This document shows positions 48,437 to 61,318 of a stretch of 64,000 bases of DNA, piece by piece (positions within the stretch are counted from its first letter, which is position 1; each line of letters starts with the position of its first letter). The DNA is from Trematomus loennbergii. Taxonomy: Eukaryota; Chordata; Actinopteri; Perciformes; Nototheniidae. The notes under the pieces are model-generated. The model did no database searches. It was not told the origin of the DNA and saw only the letters and a program-made list of their open reading frames with translations. The position numbers were made by a program, and so were the translations under genes. The stretch is taken from assembly GCA_012861695.1 (NCBI GenBank), contig JAAOOA010000127.1, positions 20,048,255-20,112,254 of the forward strand. The letters are read 5' to 3'.

Positions 48437-51400
48437 TGTGGTGTGTTGTGTGTGTGTGTGTGTGTGGTGTGTGTGTGTGTGTGTGTGCTTAAGACCATGT
48501 GTCTTTGTGTGTGTGAGCCTGTGAGTGTGCTTGCACAAGCATACTCAAGAGAGTCTTTAATAGCCTGCTTTACAGAACTTGTCGCCCGGGTAACTGACAC
48601 CCCATTGATGCTGTGCAGGGAGGTTTATTTTCATTTCCTGGGGCACATCAAAGCAACCAGGGGAGGTGCAGGTGCAGCCCAGACCTCTTGGTTGGTTTGA
48701 GTGAGTGAGCATGTGTTGGTGTGTTTCAGGCGCATATGTGCAGTTTGTAGCCTTTAGAACTGAAAGAAAAACATTAACCAGAGGTATCTTCAGTTAAATT
48801 CTTAAATCTGTTTGCCATTTGCAATGTTTTGTTTCCTACATAAGGGGATCATTAGGGTTCTGTGTTTGTTTCTTTCAGAGGACATAGTATGTGCAGGCCT
48901 GTAATTATTTGAGAGGGAATTGTATCCCGGTCTTCTGCAGCCAGTCGAACCTGATCATGATTAGGACAGGGATTTCTCATGGTGAATGGTTCCTAAATCC
49001 GGATGAGGAGGTGCATGGATCTGCAGCTTATGGATTATCGCAATAGCTCTAAGTGTGCATCATCCGCTCTGCTTTGCTTTATAATACTGTTGCTTCAGCT
49101 CGTACTCACAGTATTAGGCCGTTTGTGACAGCAAGATTGGTTTCAGTGTTAAAGACAAATAGAATATCATTGTTTGTGTAAAATCATGTTGCACGTCATA
49201 GTCGACAATGCCTTAAACACGCTTTTCTTCCTAGGTTTATGGGCAGTCTCCCAATAATGACGACGACATCAACCAGAACTCATCTTTTCATCCATCCTCC
49301 AAGGCCCACAACAATGTGTTCGCAAGCACCTTCTTTGGTGAGCGCAAACAATCCTGAATAATCATGATTATTCCAGCAGCAATCACTGCGATTAGAAAAT
49401 TCAGCTGAGGTTTAGCATTCACTAAAACCATTTTTTCTTGTAGTATAGATAGAACCAATATATTATATGATAAAAATATTGACCTTATAATTGTGCTATA
49501 TAAAAATTCAGAGAATCAACAAAGTAATTAGAGTTAATTCTTAGAACGCATGAATGTTTGTACATAATGTTACTCCTATACATCCAATAGCTCTCTGAAC
49601 CCGTCCCTTTCCAAGTATGTCAGAGAATATGGTTCACTTTAAGGAACATAAAAACACACATAGCTTAAGTGGTTTTTACATTCTGGGCTTTAGTAGATAT
49701 GATACTGAAGATAAGATAAGAAATACATTCTTGTGCTAGAGATTAAAATAAAAACATAGAGTAATACATATTAAATGTTCTGTATAATAAGTAATACCAA
49801 CAGCAGTGACATATAGAATAACAATAAAGGTAAGACACATTTAGTAAAACAGGAAAACTTTTGATATTGAAAATAGTCATATGTAATATATATTTAGGTA
49901 AGGAAACCACAAAAAATCTTACTGAACCTTAACATTCCTATATTATGTTTCATGAACCATTAAAAACAAATAGGTGTTTCCCATGATTCTCAGAGCTCAG
50001 ACATAGTTTGTTATAAAATAACATTATCCAGCCATTGCCAGACTGACAGGGCTTTATTGTTTCCGTGGAGGCCGCTGTACAGCTTAATGCCTCGACTGGC
50101 TGTTTGAGATGCCGCTCCAGTGCAGGCTATAACATATTGTTATTCATTTTAGAGGGGACAAGCAATTCGCCCGACATCTGGAATGCTGTAAATGGGCTGA
50201 ACCAGCAGGGCTATGAAGGTGCTCTGGGAGCAGCCCACCAGACCCAGGCGGGGGGGTACAACAGCCTGCAGCCGGTGCAGCACAGTCACCTGGTGAGACT
50301 CACATCCTGCACCTATAGGCTGTCTGACAGCACAGCATCCTGTGCTAATTATGATGTGTGTTTACTGTTCAGGACTACTCTCCACACTCAGTGGTGGCTG
50401 CCGACATGAACAGGGGTCTCCCTCCAATGTCCACCTTTCACCGCAACAACACAGCATCACACACTCCGACAATCAACAACTCAGACAATTCAACAGGTGA
50501 GGAAATGGAGGAATTAATCTGCACCTTAAGTCAGCTCTGGTTTGTCTGCTAATTGTTTTAATATTTAATATTATTATTCTTTTCAGTTTCAGGAAGCAAG
50601 GGACATGTGTCAGGAGGATCACAGACAGGCGATACCTTGGGCAAAGCTCTGGCCTCTGTAAGTATGCAGCACCTCAATCCTATTAGAGCGGCTCATCTAT
50701 GCCGTGTTATGTTCAAACAGTCAGACCAGCGCATAAAACCAAGCCCTGAGAGCCACAGCGGCATAATGCAAAAGGAAAATAGGGGTTTGTCCCTGCCTGG
50801 AGCAGACTAGTGCGTATTAACGAAAGGCCACTCTTGTGCTGCTGGACTTTTTATTGGCTGCCAACTAGTAAAATGACCAGAATTGATGAGTTTAGTTCAG
50901 GTTACGAGCCTGCTCCAAAGGCTGAGGCAGCGGCTGTAAAACCCTACGCAGAAATGACAAGGTGTGCTTTTAAAATGATCCATGCCTTACTCACACCCCT
51001 CCCCCCCTCCTTCTCTCTCCCCATGTCTGCTGCCAGATTTATTCCCCCGATCACACCAGCAGCAACTTCCCCTCCAGCTCGTCCACACCAGTCAGGTCTC
51101 CGTCCCCGAATGCAACTGAACCTGCAGGTAAACTGGAGGAACACAAGCTGCTGTAGCAGCTCCTCACAGTGAAATAGTATTTATATTCTGCGTTTTTCTG
51201 TCTTTTCATGGCCTTATTGGGTTATTTTCTTCCTCTCAGGTACCAACATGTGGCCCCGGAGTTCAGCCCAAGCACCAGTCTCACCACACTACGAGTCTTC
51301 CCTTATATCATTGGTAAAGACCTGATTTATATCACATGAAGTTTAAATGATTGTGTTATATAGATGTAAATTAAAAGAAAAGGAGAATATATTTAATATG

Positions 51401-54400
51401 CAGTTCCTAAGATATTTTTCATGTTAAGTATATTCAAGCAAGTATTCAACAATAAAAACAGATATTAAAAATGTGAAAAATATCAAATGTTTGTGCAAAC
51501 ACCTGAAAGGGCCATTATGAAATATAACCAAAAAATGATGGTGATACTAATACAATTTATTTTAATAATGATGACAATAAATTGCTTAACACAAGGACTG
51601 GAAATTGGGCAAAACAGCTAGCCTAGCTATGTCCAAAGGTTATAGGTTTTAAAGGTTTTTTTAAACGGAAGTTGTGGTTTTACAGGATTTTTTTGCCAGA
51701 CCTGGCAACCTCAAGGTCACGACAAGACAGCAGGAGGTCAGCGGGCCAAGAAATAGAGCCAATAGAGTCAAGCTATATAACTGCTTGCCTTGGCTTTATA
51801 TCTAACACACAGATATGAGAGTGGTGTCTATTTGTCAGCTATCTCTCCTGCAGGACGTTTATTACAGTCCTACAAATATTAAACAATTTATTTAAGGTAT
51901 ATATTATTACATCCTCCATAGAGGTTATATTTTTAGTTTTGTTATTTTTTTCTGTCTGTATATAAGCAGGATTTTCATTAAAGTGGTGGACAGGTGTAGC
52001 ATGGGCCAATGATGAACCCAATATATTTAGAAGCAGACCTAAATCATGAGGCAGATACAGACATTATCTTTTACTTTTTTTTAACATTGCAGGAGAGCAT
52101 TAGGCCTTAGCAGAGGCCTTACAAGTGCCGTTCTACTTCCAATTAAACCTTTATGTTACTTGACATGACTGTTCTTGACACAATTAAACTGAAAAACTGC
52201 AGGTTTTTTGAGAAAATTGATTTAAGAGCTCTTAATAGTTACAGAAAAATGTCAGATTTAATTTAACTTCTAATAACTTATCCTCTCTTGGTGTGCGTAG
52301 TCTCAGGTGGAGGACCGGCTGGACAGACTGGATGATGTGATCCACGTCCTGAGGAACCACGCTGTGGGCCCCACGGCCGGCCTACCTGCAGACATCCACG
52401 GCCTGCTGAACCAGAACCTGCAAGGCCTCCTGGGATCTGCCGGCCCCCTGCCGCTCACCTGCCACACTCCAGCCATGGTAAACATCCATTTCTTTTAAAT
52501 ATTTAGGGAAGGACATGGCAGTGTGTATGGAAATTCCATGTTTTGTGTATGTGTTGGAATGTTCCACCCGCTATGTCTGCATGTTTTCCTCATGTACGGG
52601 TTGTTGTCCTTGAAAAAGGAAACTGAGCACAATGGAGAGTGGTATTTAGCATAGTCCTTGTATGGCGAGGGTACAGTATGTGCGGATTTTAATTCCACTG
52701 TGGGTGGTGGGGGACGCCTTCATCGTGCAATTCCCATTCCAGCATGTTTCCCTTTCAGCAGACCAGGGGATTTTGGCCCAGCTGGAGTGGAGTATATGCA
52801 GGGGAAAGGGCTTTTTAGTCTAATCCTTTGGGGGGAGGGGGCATTAAATTCTCTCACTTTGATTTTTTCAAATGATGTATCTGTTAGAAGTGAATCATTC
52901 CTGAACAGAATTAGTGTTATATGCAGGGAGTATATAGCAGTTTTAAGGGGAGGATTAAGATGGTCTGAGATTAATTTAATTCTGTAGAGCAAGAGATCTA
53001 CCCGGTGTTACGTCGGAGGCAGATGTTGGTTTTGTTACTTATTTGTCATTGGTTGGATGTAAAAGTTGTATACTGTATGTGACTGAGGCTATGAATAAAG
53101 CTCTTATCTCTCCCCTTTCTTTATGATCCTTAAAGGTTGAAGCTGTCAATATGAACAACAACCACCCAGCCTTCCAGAGCCACACACTAAATGGCCACCC
53201 ATACCCAATCAGACAGAGGGCCACAATACATGACATGCAAAGTGCAGGTAGAGGCTGATGCACTCGTGTATTTCACATCTGAACTTTTGAACCCATGAGC
53301 TATTAGGACTGAGTAGATTTCACAGTTTTAATATACAATTTTTTTTAATTTTGTGTGATGTGCCACAGGAAGTAATCTGGAGCTGAAGATGGAGAGCAGG
53401 GAACGGGAAGAGATGAACCACACTAACCACAGTCACAGCTCCGACAGCCAGAGATCAGATGAGGAGAGCAAAAACAAAACACAAGGAGATAACAGGTAAC
53501 ACTAATCTGCTTAGAATGAACAAAAAACAGCATTCGCCCATTCAGAAAAACTAGTTTTGTGTTTAAAACCAGCTGCTTAGTATGGCTTACTGGTTTAAAA
53601 TGACTGTGCATGATTTAAAATCTGCACTGAAAAAAAACAATTGGTTTGAAAAACAATGGGTTTCGTGACAGTAAAGCATTACAGCAGATTTAAGGAAAGT
53701 CCCTCCCTCAGAGGCAAGTATTAGAGTGTTCTTACCGTTTGGTTTCACTAATTGAAAACACTGCGGGACCCCCTGCTGTGGAGGGCAGCTGCGTCCAGGC
53801 CAGCCTATTTAACTCTGCCTCATATTTCTTTTTCATGTTGCATTAAGTTAAGGGAGAAGAAAAGAGGAGCTGCCAGGACTTTCAGTGAATGTAAAGACAC
53901 TGAAAGGTGTATTAAGGTGGTAGGGTTATGAAAGAAGTACACAAGCGATGCCAAAATGAGTCTTTTTATAGAGTCCTTCCACGTTCTTCAGTAGCCAATC
54001 ACCATTAGGGGCTAAATACAACATAAGCTTAGTTATTTTGCTCCATATAGTTTGTATTATTATTTGTAACTAAGGATGCAACTACTACATGTATTTTCTT
54101 TTGTTATCAGACTTATATGATAAGTGACATCATGAAATCCAAATGTATTGAAAATATAAAACAGAAAGACAACAAATACTTAAATCTCCACAAAGTTTGG
54201 CATTTTTTTTCCTCAATACATTTATTAAACGTTTAGTTCTGCAATTAAATTCATTAACTTGGTTTGGTTTTACATGAGCCAGAGATTTAAAAGTAGACTG
54301 TACTTCCTGAAAATGTCACAGATTAATTTGAGGGTATGTCCTGGTGTCTCTAGTTTCAGCGGTCACTTCAGGACAACCCTCTTCATGACATCAGCTCTGG

Positions 54401-56606
54401 AGCCTGAGTGCGTGTTTTCTTATATCTATCTATAATCTAGTTCGGGGAAATTGAAATTGACGTATGTGGGCAATCCTCCAGCAAAAAAAAATGTTATTGG
54501 ACATTTTGTTTTGTTCTGTTTTCTTATTCACACTCAATGAGACTATGATTGTAACAAAAACAGTTATTCAATTGTGATTAAATTGCAGCTCTTGATCAGG
54601 GGTTATTGATTGGAAAGGGATTCGCAATATAGTATGGAATGGCTTTCACAGAACAAATGAGGATAAATCAAATAACCTCAGGAGACCCAATAACATGTCA
54701 GCCCAGTGACCAGCAGAGGGCAGACACACCCACAGTATAACTCAACACAGTCCACTGATGTGTGAATATCAGTATCAAAACATAAAAGGCCTTTTAAAGA
54801 TTTAGACAATAACTTGATACAGAATTCTTACCAGCATTTCTTTCTCTCTCATCGATGTTGCAGTATCGATGAGGATGAGAATCTGACCCCGGAGCAGAAG
54901 GCCGAACGTGAGCGCGACAGGAGGATGTCCAACAACTCCCGTGAGCGCCTGCGTGTGCGGGACATCAACGAGGCCTTCAAGGAGCTGGGTCACATGGTTC
55001 AGCTGCACCTGAAGAGCGAGAAGCCGCAGACCAAGCTGCTGGTGCTGCACCAGGCCGTGTCTGTGATCCTCAGCCTGGAACAACAAGTCAGAGGTCAGCG
55101 CGTCCTTAAAGGAGGAATGGTTTAAAGTGGACCTATCATGCTATATTTTAATAATATAGTGTAGGACCATACCTATATAAGGCATATTTATACTTACAAC
55201 AGATCATGCATTTTAGCCATGCCTCATTTTGCTCAATTTGACATTTTTTAGATCTGTTTTAGCAAGGGCAGATTCAGTGAAAACAGCACCATCTACTGGC
55301 CTGGCATATGTACTACAGCGTCTCCAGCGCTTTAGAATGGCAATGGCCGTTGCTGTCTCCTCCTGATTGGTGGAGTTGGCCCAATAGCCGTAGCGCCACC
55401 GTCCTGACGTCAGGAAAGTGTTCAAATCTGGATCAGTTTTTATCAGATCCGTTGCAGCCCCTTTTTTAGAGATTTGGATATGGAGGAAAATAGAGAGGGT
55501 TGTGTTTTCTGACACTTGGTGAGTTCCCTGGAACACCGGGGACACATATTCATGTATAAAAGACGTACAAAAGTGCATTTTGCATGATAGGTCCCCTTTA
55601 AGTAAAATAAATAACGGAGAGTGACACCTAACATACAACAAGAGGTTTGGAGTTAGCGTAGGAGATGAATCAGTTGATTACAGACTCTAAAGATGTAAAC
55701 AGTTTATCCAGGGTAAATATCTTATATCTACTAACACACGTTTTTATGTTTTCAATTTGAACATGCATTATTTTATAGTTTTTTTATCCACTTGGAGGTA
55801 AAAAAAGTTTAGCACAATTAGCAGACATAGCGCAATATTATCATTTATTTGGAGTCATGTTTCTGTCAACCTGATGATAATGAGCCTAATATTCACTCTA
55901 TTTTTTAGCTCTTTTTTGGTGCCCTCCAACTCCTAAGGGAAATATCTCGAGCAGCTAAATGCTCCTTTACTGTATATCACCAGCTAGTCTCACCTCTTTG
56001 GTTCTAGGCAGGGTCAAAACAGCTGCCAGCTGCTGCAGTTGAAAACTACACCGATGAAAGCTGATAAGACCAAAACATTGAGGTTACAAACCGTCAAATC
56101 AAAACAACAGCTGAAAGATGCTAAAACGCTCATCATTAGCTGAGAAGAATAGCAGTCTGGTGAAAATTGCCTGTGGGTTTTTGACTACAAATAACATAAT
56201 GTACAGTAAACAAAGTCAAATTGATTGTTAATATACAAATATTGATAAGAACAGCTTTAAAGCCACTATTACAGCAGTACACTTAACCATAACAAGTCAT
56301 ATTGACAGAAAAGCGATAGCCAAAGCAGAATACAGTTGTTTTTTTCAAAATAAACTGAACTCGCATTTCACATTGGATGGCAATGAATAACATCCTTGTT
56401 CTACCACATGTTTTAGCTTCTTTACTTAGTCAAACGCTTACCCATTGTTGTTGAATCCCACAGAGAGGAAACTGAACCCGAAGGCAGCGTGTCTGCGGAG
56501 GAGAGAGGAAGAGAAGGCGTCTGCAGCCATGGCGGATCAACAGTCCATGCATCTCGCTTTCCATCCCAGTCTGACAGACCCATCAAACCCCATGGGCCAC
56601 CTCTGA
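46727..56606 (+). CDS. tcf12: Transcription factor 12 (HEB), E-protein bHLH, short 'Alt' form
   Basis: Twelve coding exons on the plus strand: 46727-46795, 49235-49337, 50153-50292, 50373-50496, 50587-50657, 51037-51127, 51240-51313, 52301-52477, 53136-53247, 53369-53495, 54864-55093 and 56464-56606. All are GT-AG and in phase; the product is 486 residues. The N-terminus [20 protein letters not shown] corresponds to the alternative first exon of HEBAlt (and TCF4), not to the long form. Activation domain 2 ([18 protein letters not shown]), a helical [20 protein letters not shown] block, the bHLH (about 383-436) and the C-terminal [15 protein letters not shown] and NPMGHL follow. E-proteins dimerise with tissue-specific bHLH factors on E-boxes. 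The name tcf12 rather than tcf4 rests on synteny with cgnl1/rfx7 and on LKSEKPQ in helix 2. The basic region reads SNNSRER where family members have ANNARER, and the middle is diverged, suggesting one of two duplicates. Activation domain 1 exons are not in the window. Confidence 0.92.
47144..47204. repeat. (TGTGTGTC)n-like microsatellite
   Basis: TG repeats interrupted regularly by TGTC units in tcf12 intron 1. Confidence 0.93.
48400..48487. repeat. (TG)n imperfect microsatellite
   Basis: TG repeats with TGGTGTG interruptions in tcf12 intron 1. Confidence 0.95.
55122..55601. mobile_element. piggyBac-like MITE with TTAA duplications in tcf12 intron 11
   Basis: The left end is TTAAAGTGGACCTATCATGC and the right end is its inverted copy (GCATGATAGGTCCCC, then TTTAA) with one mismatch in the arm. 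Both ends sit on TTAA, the piggyBac target site. The 480-bp unit has no transposase. It starts 29 bases after the donor of the bHLH exon. Confidence 0.85.
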
Positions 56607-57760
56607 GCATCTGATAATAACTGAATCAAATACAGCATAAAGTAAGTAACATTAACTTAAACAGCAGTTACACATATGTGATAAAGACATTGTATATTTT
56701 TTAGCAGACAGTAACTGTATTTTTCTTTTTGTAAAAAATGTTGTAATGCTACCAACCCTGTTTACAAACTTGACATTAATAATATTTCCATAGAAGGTCT
56801 AATTTTGCTATCATCTGTGTGTTTGATGTCCAGATGCTGATCGAAGAGCAACCAGGAAGCCCTCTCAGTTTGAACAATCATCTCCTTGCTTCCCAACCGG
56901 ACTTCTAACTTTGTGCCTACACTTAACTTGTAACAGACAAATGCATTGTAAACTGCCGATGTTTTGTACATATTTTATATATTTATTGGTTATCTGTCTG
57001 TTTTGAATATACAGTATCTGAAAGGATGAAACCCAGTAGTGACGAGTGTCATCTGCAGTTTTGATTTTTGGAGGAGCCAGATATGTTTCTGATTGATCTT
57101 TTCAGTGTATCACTATTAACCACGTACACTCGTGATTTTCACCGAGCTCAGAGAACTGAAATTCCCATATTTGTGTTCAGACATCGGATTTCAATTGTCC
57201 TGTGGTGTGTGTGAGTGTGTGAGCTGTTGTTTAGTGTGTGCATGTGTGCGAAGGAGTTTGACCATTCTATGAATGAACAGATCTCCCAAAATGTTCTTTG
57301 ACAGGTCGGCATCATCTGTTATTTGTACACATTTCACACATTTATGTAATAGCACTGTTAACAGGATCACACTTAACGAGACAGAGATGGAAAATGGACT
57401 TCGTCTTCTCAGAGTAAATCTCGCTCTTCAGACTTAGTCAAAGCTCTTTGCATGTTTGAGTTTTTACTAGAATATTAATTTTTTATAAGTTATGTAACTT
57501 ATCTTTTATAATATTGTGCATTTCATAATGTCTCCATTTACTTTTATATATGAAAACCTTTTTGTGCTGTTTTAATAGATGTAGCCATATTCCATGCTCT
57601 GAGCAATACAGTGTAAAATAATAATTGATGTCTTGTTTGCATATCAAACTGCTAAACAAATAATAATAAAAAATAATCTGAAATTATTTCCATCATGACA
57701 TGTTTAAGTAGCCAACAGGCATGTGTCAAATGATAATGTAGCAATAAATGTGTCTTTTCA
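56607..57760 (+). other. Probable tcf12 3' UTR with poly(A) signals
   Basis: AT-rich sequence after the tcf12 stop codon. Two AATAAA signals, at 57665-57670 and 57743-57748, close it; the latter is followed by a TGTGT-containing stretch (GTGTCTTTT and CAGTGTG), which fits a cleavage site near 57,765. The end is inferred. Confidence 0.55.
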
Positions 57761-57765
57761 AATAG

Positions 57766-58799
57766 TTTTTCAGTGTGTTCTTTTATATATTTTACTAAAA
57801 CTTAACACATGCACATACACCTACTGTATTTAAAGTACTACAACTTGTATTACTATTAAGTGAACATTAAAATACAAGAAGATATAATTCATTTGAGGCC
57901 AAATGAGTGTCCATTACATTTGTGAAAGGCGTCTTTATTGGCGTAGCATTCTTTGCAATGCATATTAGGTTGTGCACAGTGAGGCATTGTGACAAGATTT
58001 ACAAAGGAAAACAATGGCTCATTAATTAAATATATGTTTTGCATGGTGTAATATCTGCAGGCAATCTGAGCACCTGTTGTTTATTCCAGATGCCGGGTGG
58101 AGAAACGGTGACAGCGCCAACTAATAAACTACACCTGTCGCCTTTTATGGTGCAATTGGTGGAGCAATATTTCCGATAAACAACATGTGTACAAACAAAA
58201 ATAAGTGTCCTGAATGCCGGTTTGCTAGCGTTTTTGTAAAGTTACAGATATATAAACAGCGTATCATGTTATAAACGTTTACCTGTGCTCTCCTATCATC
58301 CCAGGGTGTGCGTTTAAAAAAGTCCCCGGGCATTAAACACCTCTTTATGGTTCCGGGAGGGTTACACCAAGAAGTTTGAGTAGGGGGGTACGTTTTAAAT
58401 GTATACAGCAAGACATAGTTGGTATCTTTGTTTTAGTTTTCAATGTATTATTCATAACTACGTCGATTAATTGATGTGAAGTATTTTTATTTCATGTTTA
58501 TTTATGTTTGACTTGTGTTTCAATATTTTATTTACACCCCTGTTTTTGGTAGTGCCTAATGCTGGCATTTGTGCTAGTGATGGCGAGATGAAGCATTATG
58601 AAGCTCTGAAGCCTTCCAGCCAATTGGTTCTCAAAAGGGTTCATCTCATGAGGCTTCATCTGAACCACCCTGTTGGTCAAAGTGTGTTAAACAGGCAGAA
58701 ATCTCAACAGTGTGATCTTTCTGTGAGTTCCCATAAACCTTAGAATAACTCTAAACAATGAACATCATATTTTCATATAATACATTTGTATGAATATTA

Positions 58800-58800
<1 letters not shown>
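57766..58800. other. Intergenic region between tcf12 and cgnl1
   Basis: AT-rich, no gene recognised. A stretch at about 58,570-58,690 (GAGATGAAGCATTATGAAGC and an inverse-sense GAGGCTTCATCT) looks like a small palindromic element but could not be bounded. Confidence 0.5.

Positions 58801-58836
<36 letters not shown>
58801..58836. repeat. (TA)n microsatellite
   Basis: About 16 TA units immediately before the first copy of the 112-bp duplicated segment. Confidence 0.93.
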
Positions 58837-58838
<2 letters not shown>

Positions 58839-58945
58839 GACAGAGCAGGCAGTGAACGCCTCTCTGAGCGGGACACAGGGCTCGGGTGGAGGCAGGACAG
58901 TCTTCTGGACGGAGAGGGAGGAGGAGGACTCTGTTCAACACCCAG
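58834..58945 (+). repeat. 112-bp direct repeat, upstream copy (duplicated cgnl1 leader segment)
   Basis: Identical to 59776-59887 except for one base (GAGCGGGACA here, GAGCTGGACA there). Similarity stops sharply at both ends. The sequence after this copy (TTACCTGCCCAG) lacks the GTAAGT donor found 11 bases past the downstream copy, so this copy cannot be spliced in the same way. Confidence 0.95.
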
Positions 58946-59775
58946 TTACCTGCCCAGTTACTCTCACAACGAATCAGTATTTGCAGTAATCAAATTAGTT
59001 ATCTAACATAGCCTATGGCCCTATGCCATTTCAATAAAAGTCCTGCATCCAAATGTTTACAGAACAGAACTTGCATATTATCTACAAAGTGCAACGACTA
59101 AAAAAGTATCATGTATTTAATTATTAGGTGGTTGTGGTCATTGTTATATTGGTATTTTCCGCTTTCCAGAGGTCAAGACGCTTCAAAGGGTCACAGGAAA
59201 TCTTGTGAGATGGTTAATGTAGTAGGAAAGTAAACAAAAAAACCGTTATCAAAGTAATGACATAATAGTTCATGTTGTAGGCTCTTCTTCATAAAAACAG
59301 AAAATCACACAGAGTTTGTCAAACTAGCAAAACAGTTTGCTTAAACTTTCTTCTATGAAATGTTACAAAATTACCAAACTCGAGGTCCCCTTATTAGTGG
59401 CCAGACCAGACCTTTGTTAGGTACTTTGGTTGTCTGTCATCGCCCATCTCTTCCATCATGGGGGTGGTCCAGTTGTGGATTATTTATGGGCAATTCCAAA
59501 ACAAAATCAGATAAACACATTTATTCAACTTCATCTCTAGGCCTAATATGCATCTTTGGGGGCCACCTGCATGATCAGAAAAAGTATGCCTTTAACGGCA
59601 GCCTTTTAAGTAGGCCTATTGTTCAATGGAAAATAGAGATATATTTTCCCGGTCCTGTGACAAACTTCAGGAATAATCAAAGATACCAGTAAGATATAGG
59701 CTACATGGCGTGCACTGACGATGACATGGAGACATTAACGGGTGGAGTAAATCATAATATCCCATATGGTTTGAG

Positions 59776-59887
59776 TATCTGACAGAGCAGGCAGTGAACG
59801 CCTCTCTGAGCTGGACACAGGGCTCGGGTGGAGGCAGGACAGTCTTCTGGACGGAGAGGGAGGAGGAGGACTCTGTTCAACACCCAG
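59776..59887 (+). repeat. 112-bp direct repeat, downstream copy
   Basis: Second copy of the repeat, offset by exactly 942 bases. It runs into ACACTCAGCTG|GTAAGT, a strong donor at 59,899, so it can form part of a leader exon for cgnl1. Confidence 0.95.
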
Positions 59888-60005
59888 ACACTCAGCTGGT
59901 AAGTTTTTAGCTCAGATCGATTTCTACCGCATGTGTCCTTAATTTACCAGCCCCGTATTGCTTTTACGACGTCTGTCTTGCAGGGTGTGTCTGCGGGGAT
60001 CAGTG
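59776..60005 (+). promoter_or_regulatory. Candidate cgnl1 non-coding leader exons
   Basis: A first exon ending at 59898 (GCTG|GTAAGT) is followed by a possible 22-base exon at 59984-60005 (acceptor CTTGCAG, donor GTG|GTGAGT). Both precede the first coding exon, whose acceptor is TTTTTTCCACAG at 61306. The purine-rich GC content of the first (GGAGAGGGAGGAGGAGGA) suits a leader. No transcript evidence; the mini-exon is speculative. Confidence 0.35.
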
Positions 60006-61318
60006 GTGAGTTTACGGATCATAGTATACTTTTTCAACTTCTTTCTTCAGTGTAAAGTGTTGTGATGTAGCCTACTCTGTGATGTTATAGATAGATGTTA
60101 TTTAATCTTAGATGCCTGTTTTCAAAGTAACCGAAAACTTTAGACTTGATTTACTGTGAAGTAAAGTAGCCTGAAACCGGATAAACGCATATCCGCTGCA
60201 CGTTCAAAGCCTACATGAGATCGATAGAAAGAGTGGACATACACGTAGCCTATGACAAATTACTTTAAAAGAGTAATGGCAAAATCAATAAAAATAAGAA
60301 ACAATGGACTTGTCGCTTCAATATATTTGAAATAGCCATAGGAACAACTTTTTGGACAAATGTCCTGTTTCTAATGAAGCACACTCTATAAAGGCGTCAA
60401 GCTGTAATTAGCTATTATTAATGTTAATTAATAATGTTTCATGGTACAGTTATACTCTGTCAATACATCATTCGGGTAGGTTGTACAAATCCTTTTGGTA
60501 AGCTTTTCTTCAATTGACTGTATGTTGTAAAGTAGCCGATGTTATCATTTTGTAGTTGGCGACAAATTGATGTTGGTTTGTTACACTGTCCTTTTGAGAG
60601 GTCTTTATTATTAATTTAATAGTAAACTACAAAAACAAAACAGAGGTCATGCCGGAGGAGGATTTACCACAACTTTGTCGCCTAACAGTTGTTCTTGTTA
60701 ATAGCTTTGAATTCATATATAAAGCGCTTGTAAATCATTTATAAACACTATTAAAGCAATTATAGAACCACTTTGTAAACGGTGCCTTATTAGAAAATGG
60801 TACCATATAATTATTTTCTGAACTAACTTTTTTTTAAACTTAAATAAATGAGCTGTTGTGTACTGATTAAAGCGATACCCTCAGGATTGTACTCCTGGGT
60901 TTTGTCTTCTGCACAACACCTCCTGTGTTCTTGTGTTTCGGCCTCACAGTAACATATTTGTAGACAATCATTTTCCTGAAGTGTCATACCATGAAGTGGG
61001 TGACGACACCTCGGGGACCCCAGCCAGTGGTAGTCGTCATGCAGTTGTACAATAGTACTCTGTCATGAGCACACAGAAGGAGCTGTTTTCATTGCAATAT
61101 CAGCCTCTTGTCTGTGTGTATTTATTCTGTCTTTATATCTGCTGAGTGCAGCTGTGTGAGGAGCTCCCTGGATGTGTGTCATTGTGAGGCCCTGACCCTG
61201 CTCCAATGTTGTGTAAACACCAAACATGTTCATCAGTCTCCAATTCCCATGCAGGGTCAGTCTGCTTCAGCTTCATATTTAACAAGCAGGTTTGTTTTTT
61301 CCACAGTTCAGAGTCACG

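Larger units (their letters stand above)
46796..49234. other. tcf12 intron 1
   Basis: A 2.4-kb intron with two TG-rich microsatellites and a GC-rich patch at 48,170-48,400. No further exon was recognised. Confidence 0.55.

Noticed and set aside
58570..58700. Small palindromic element with ATGAAGC and inverted GCTTCAT motifs
   Set aside because: Too short and diverged to set ends or find a target duplication; noted only in the intergenic entry.
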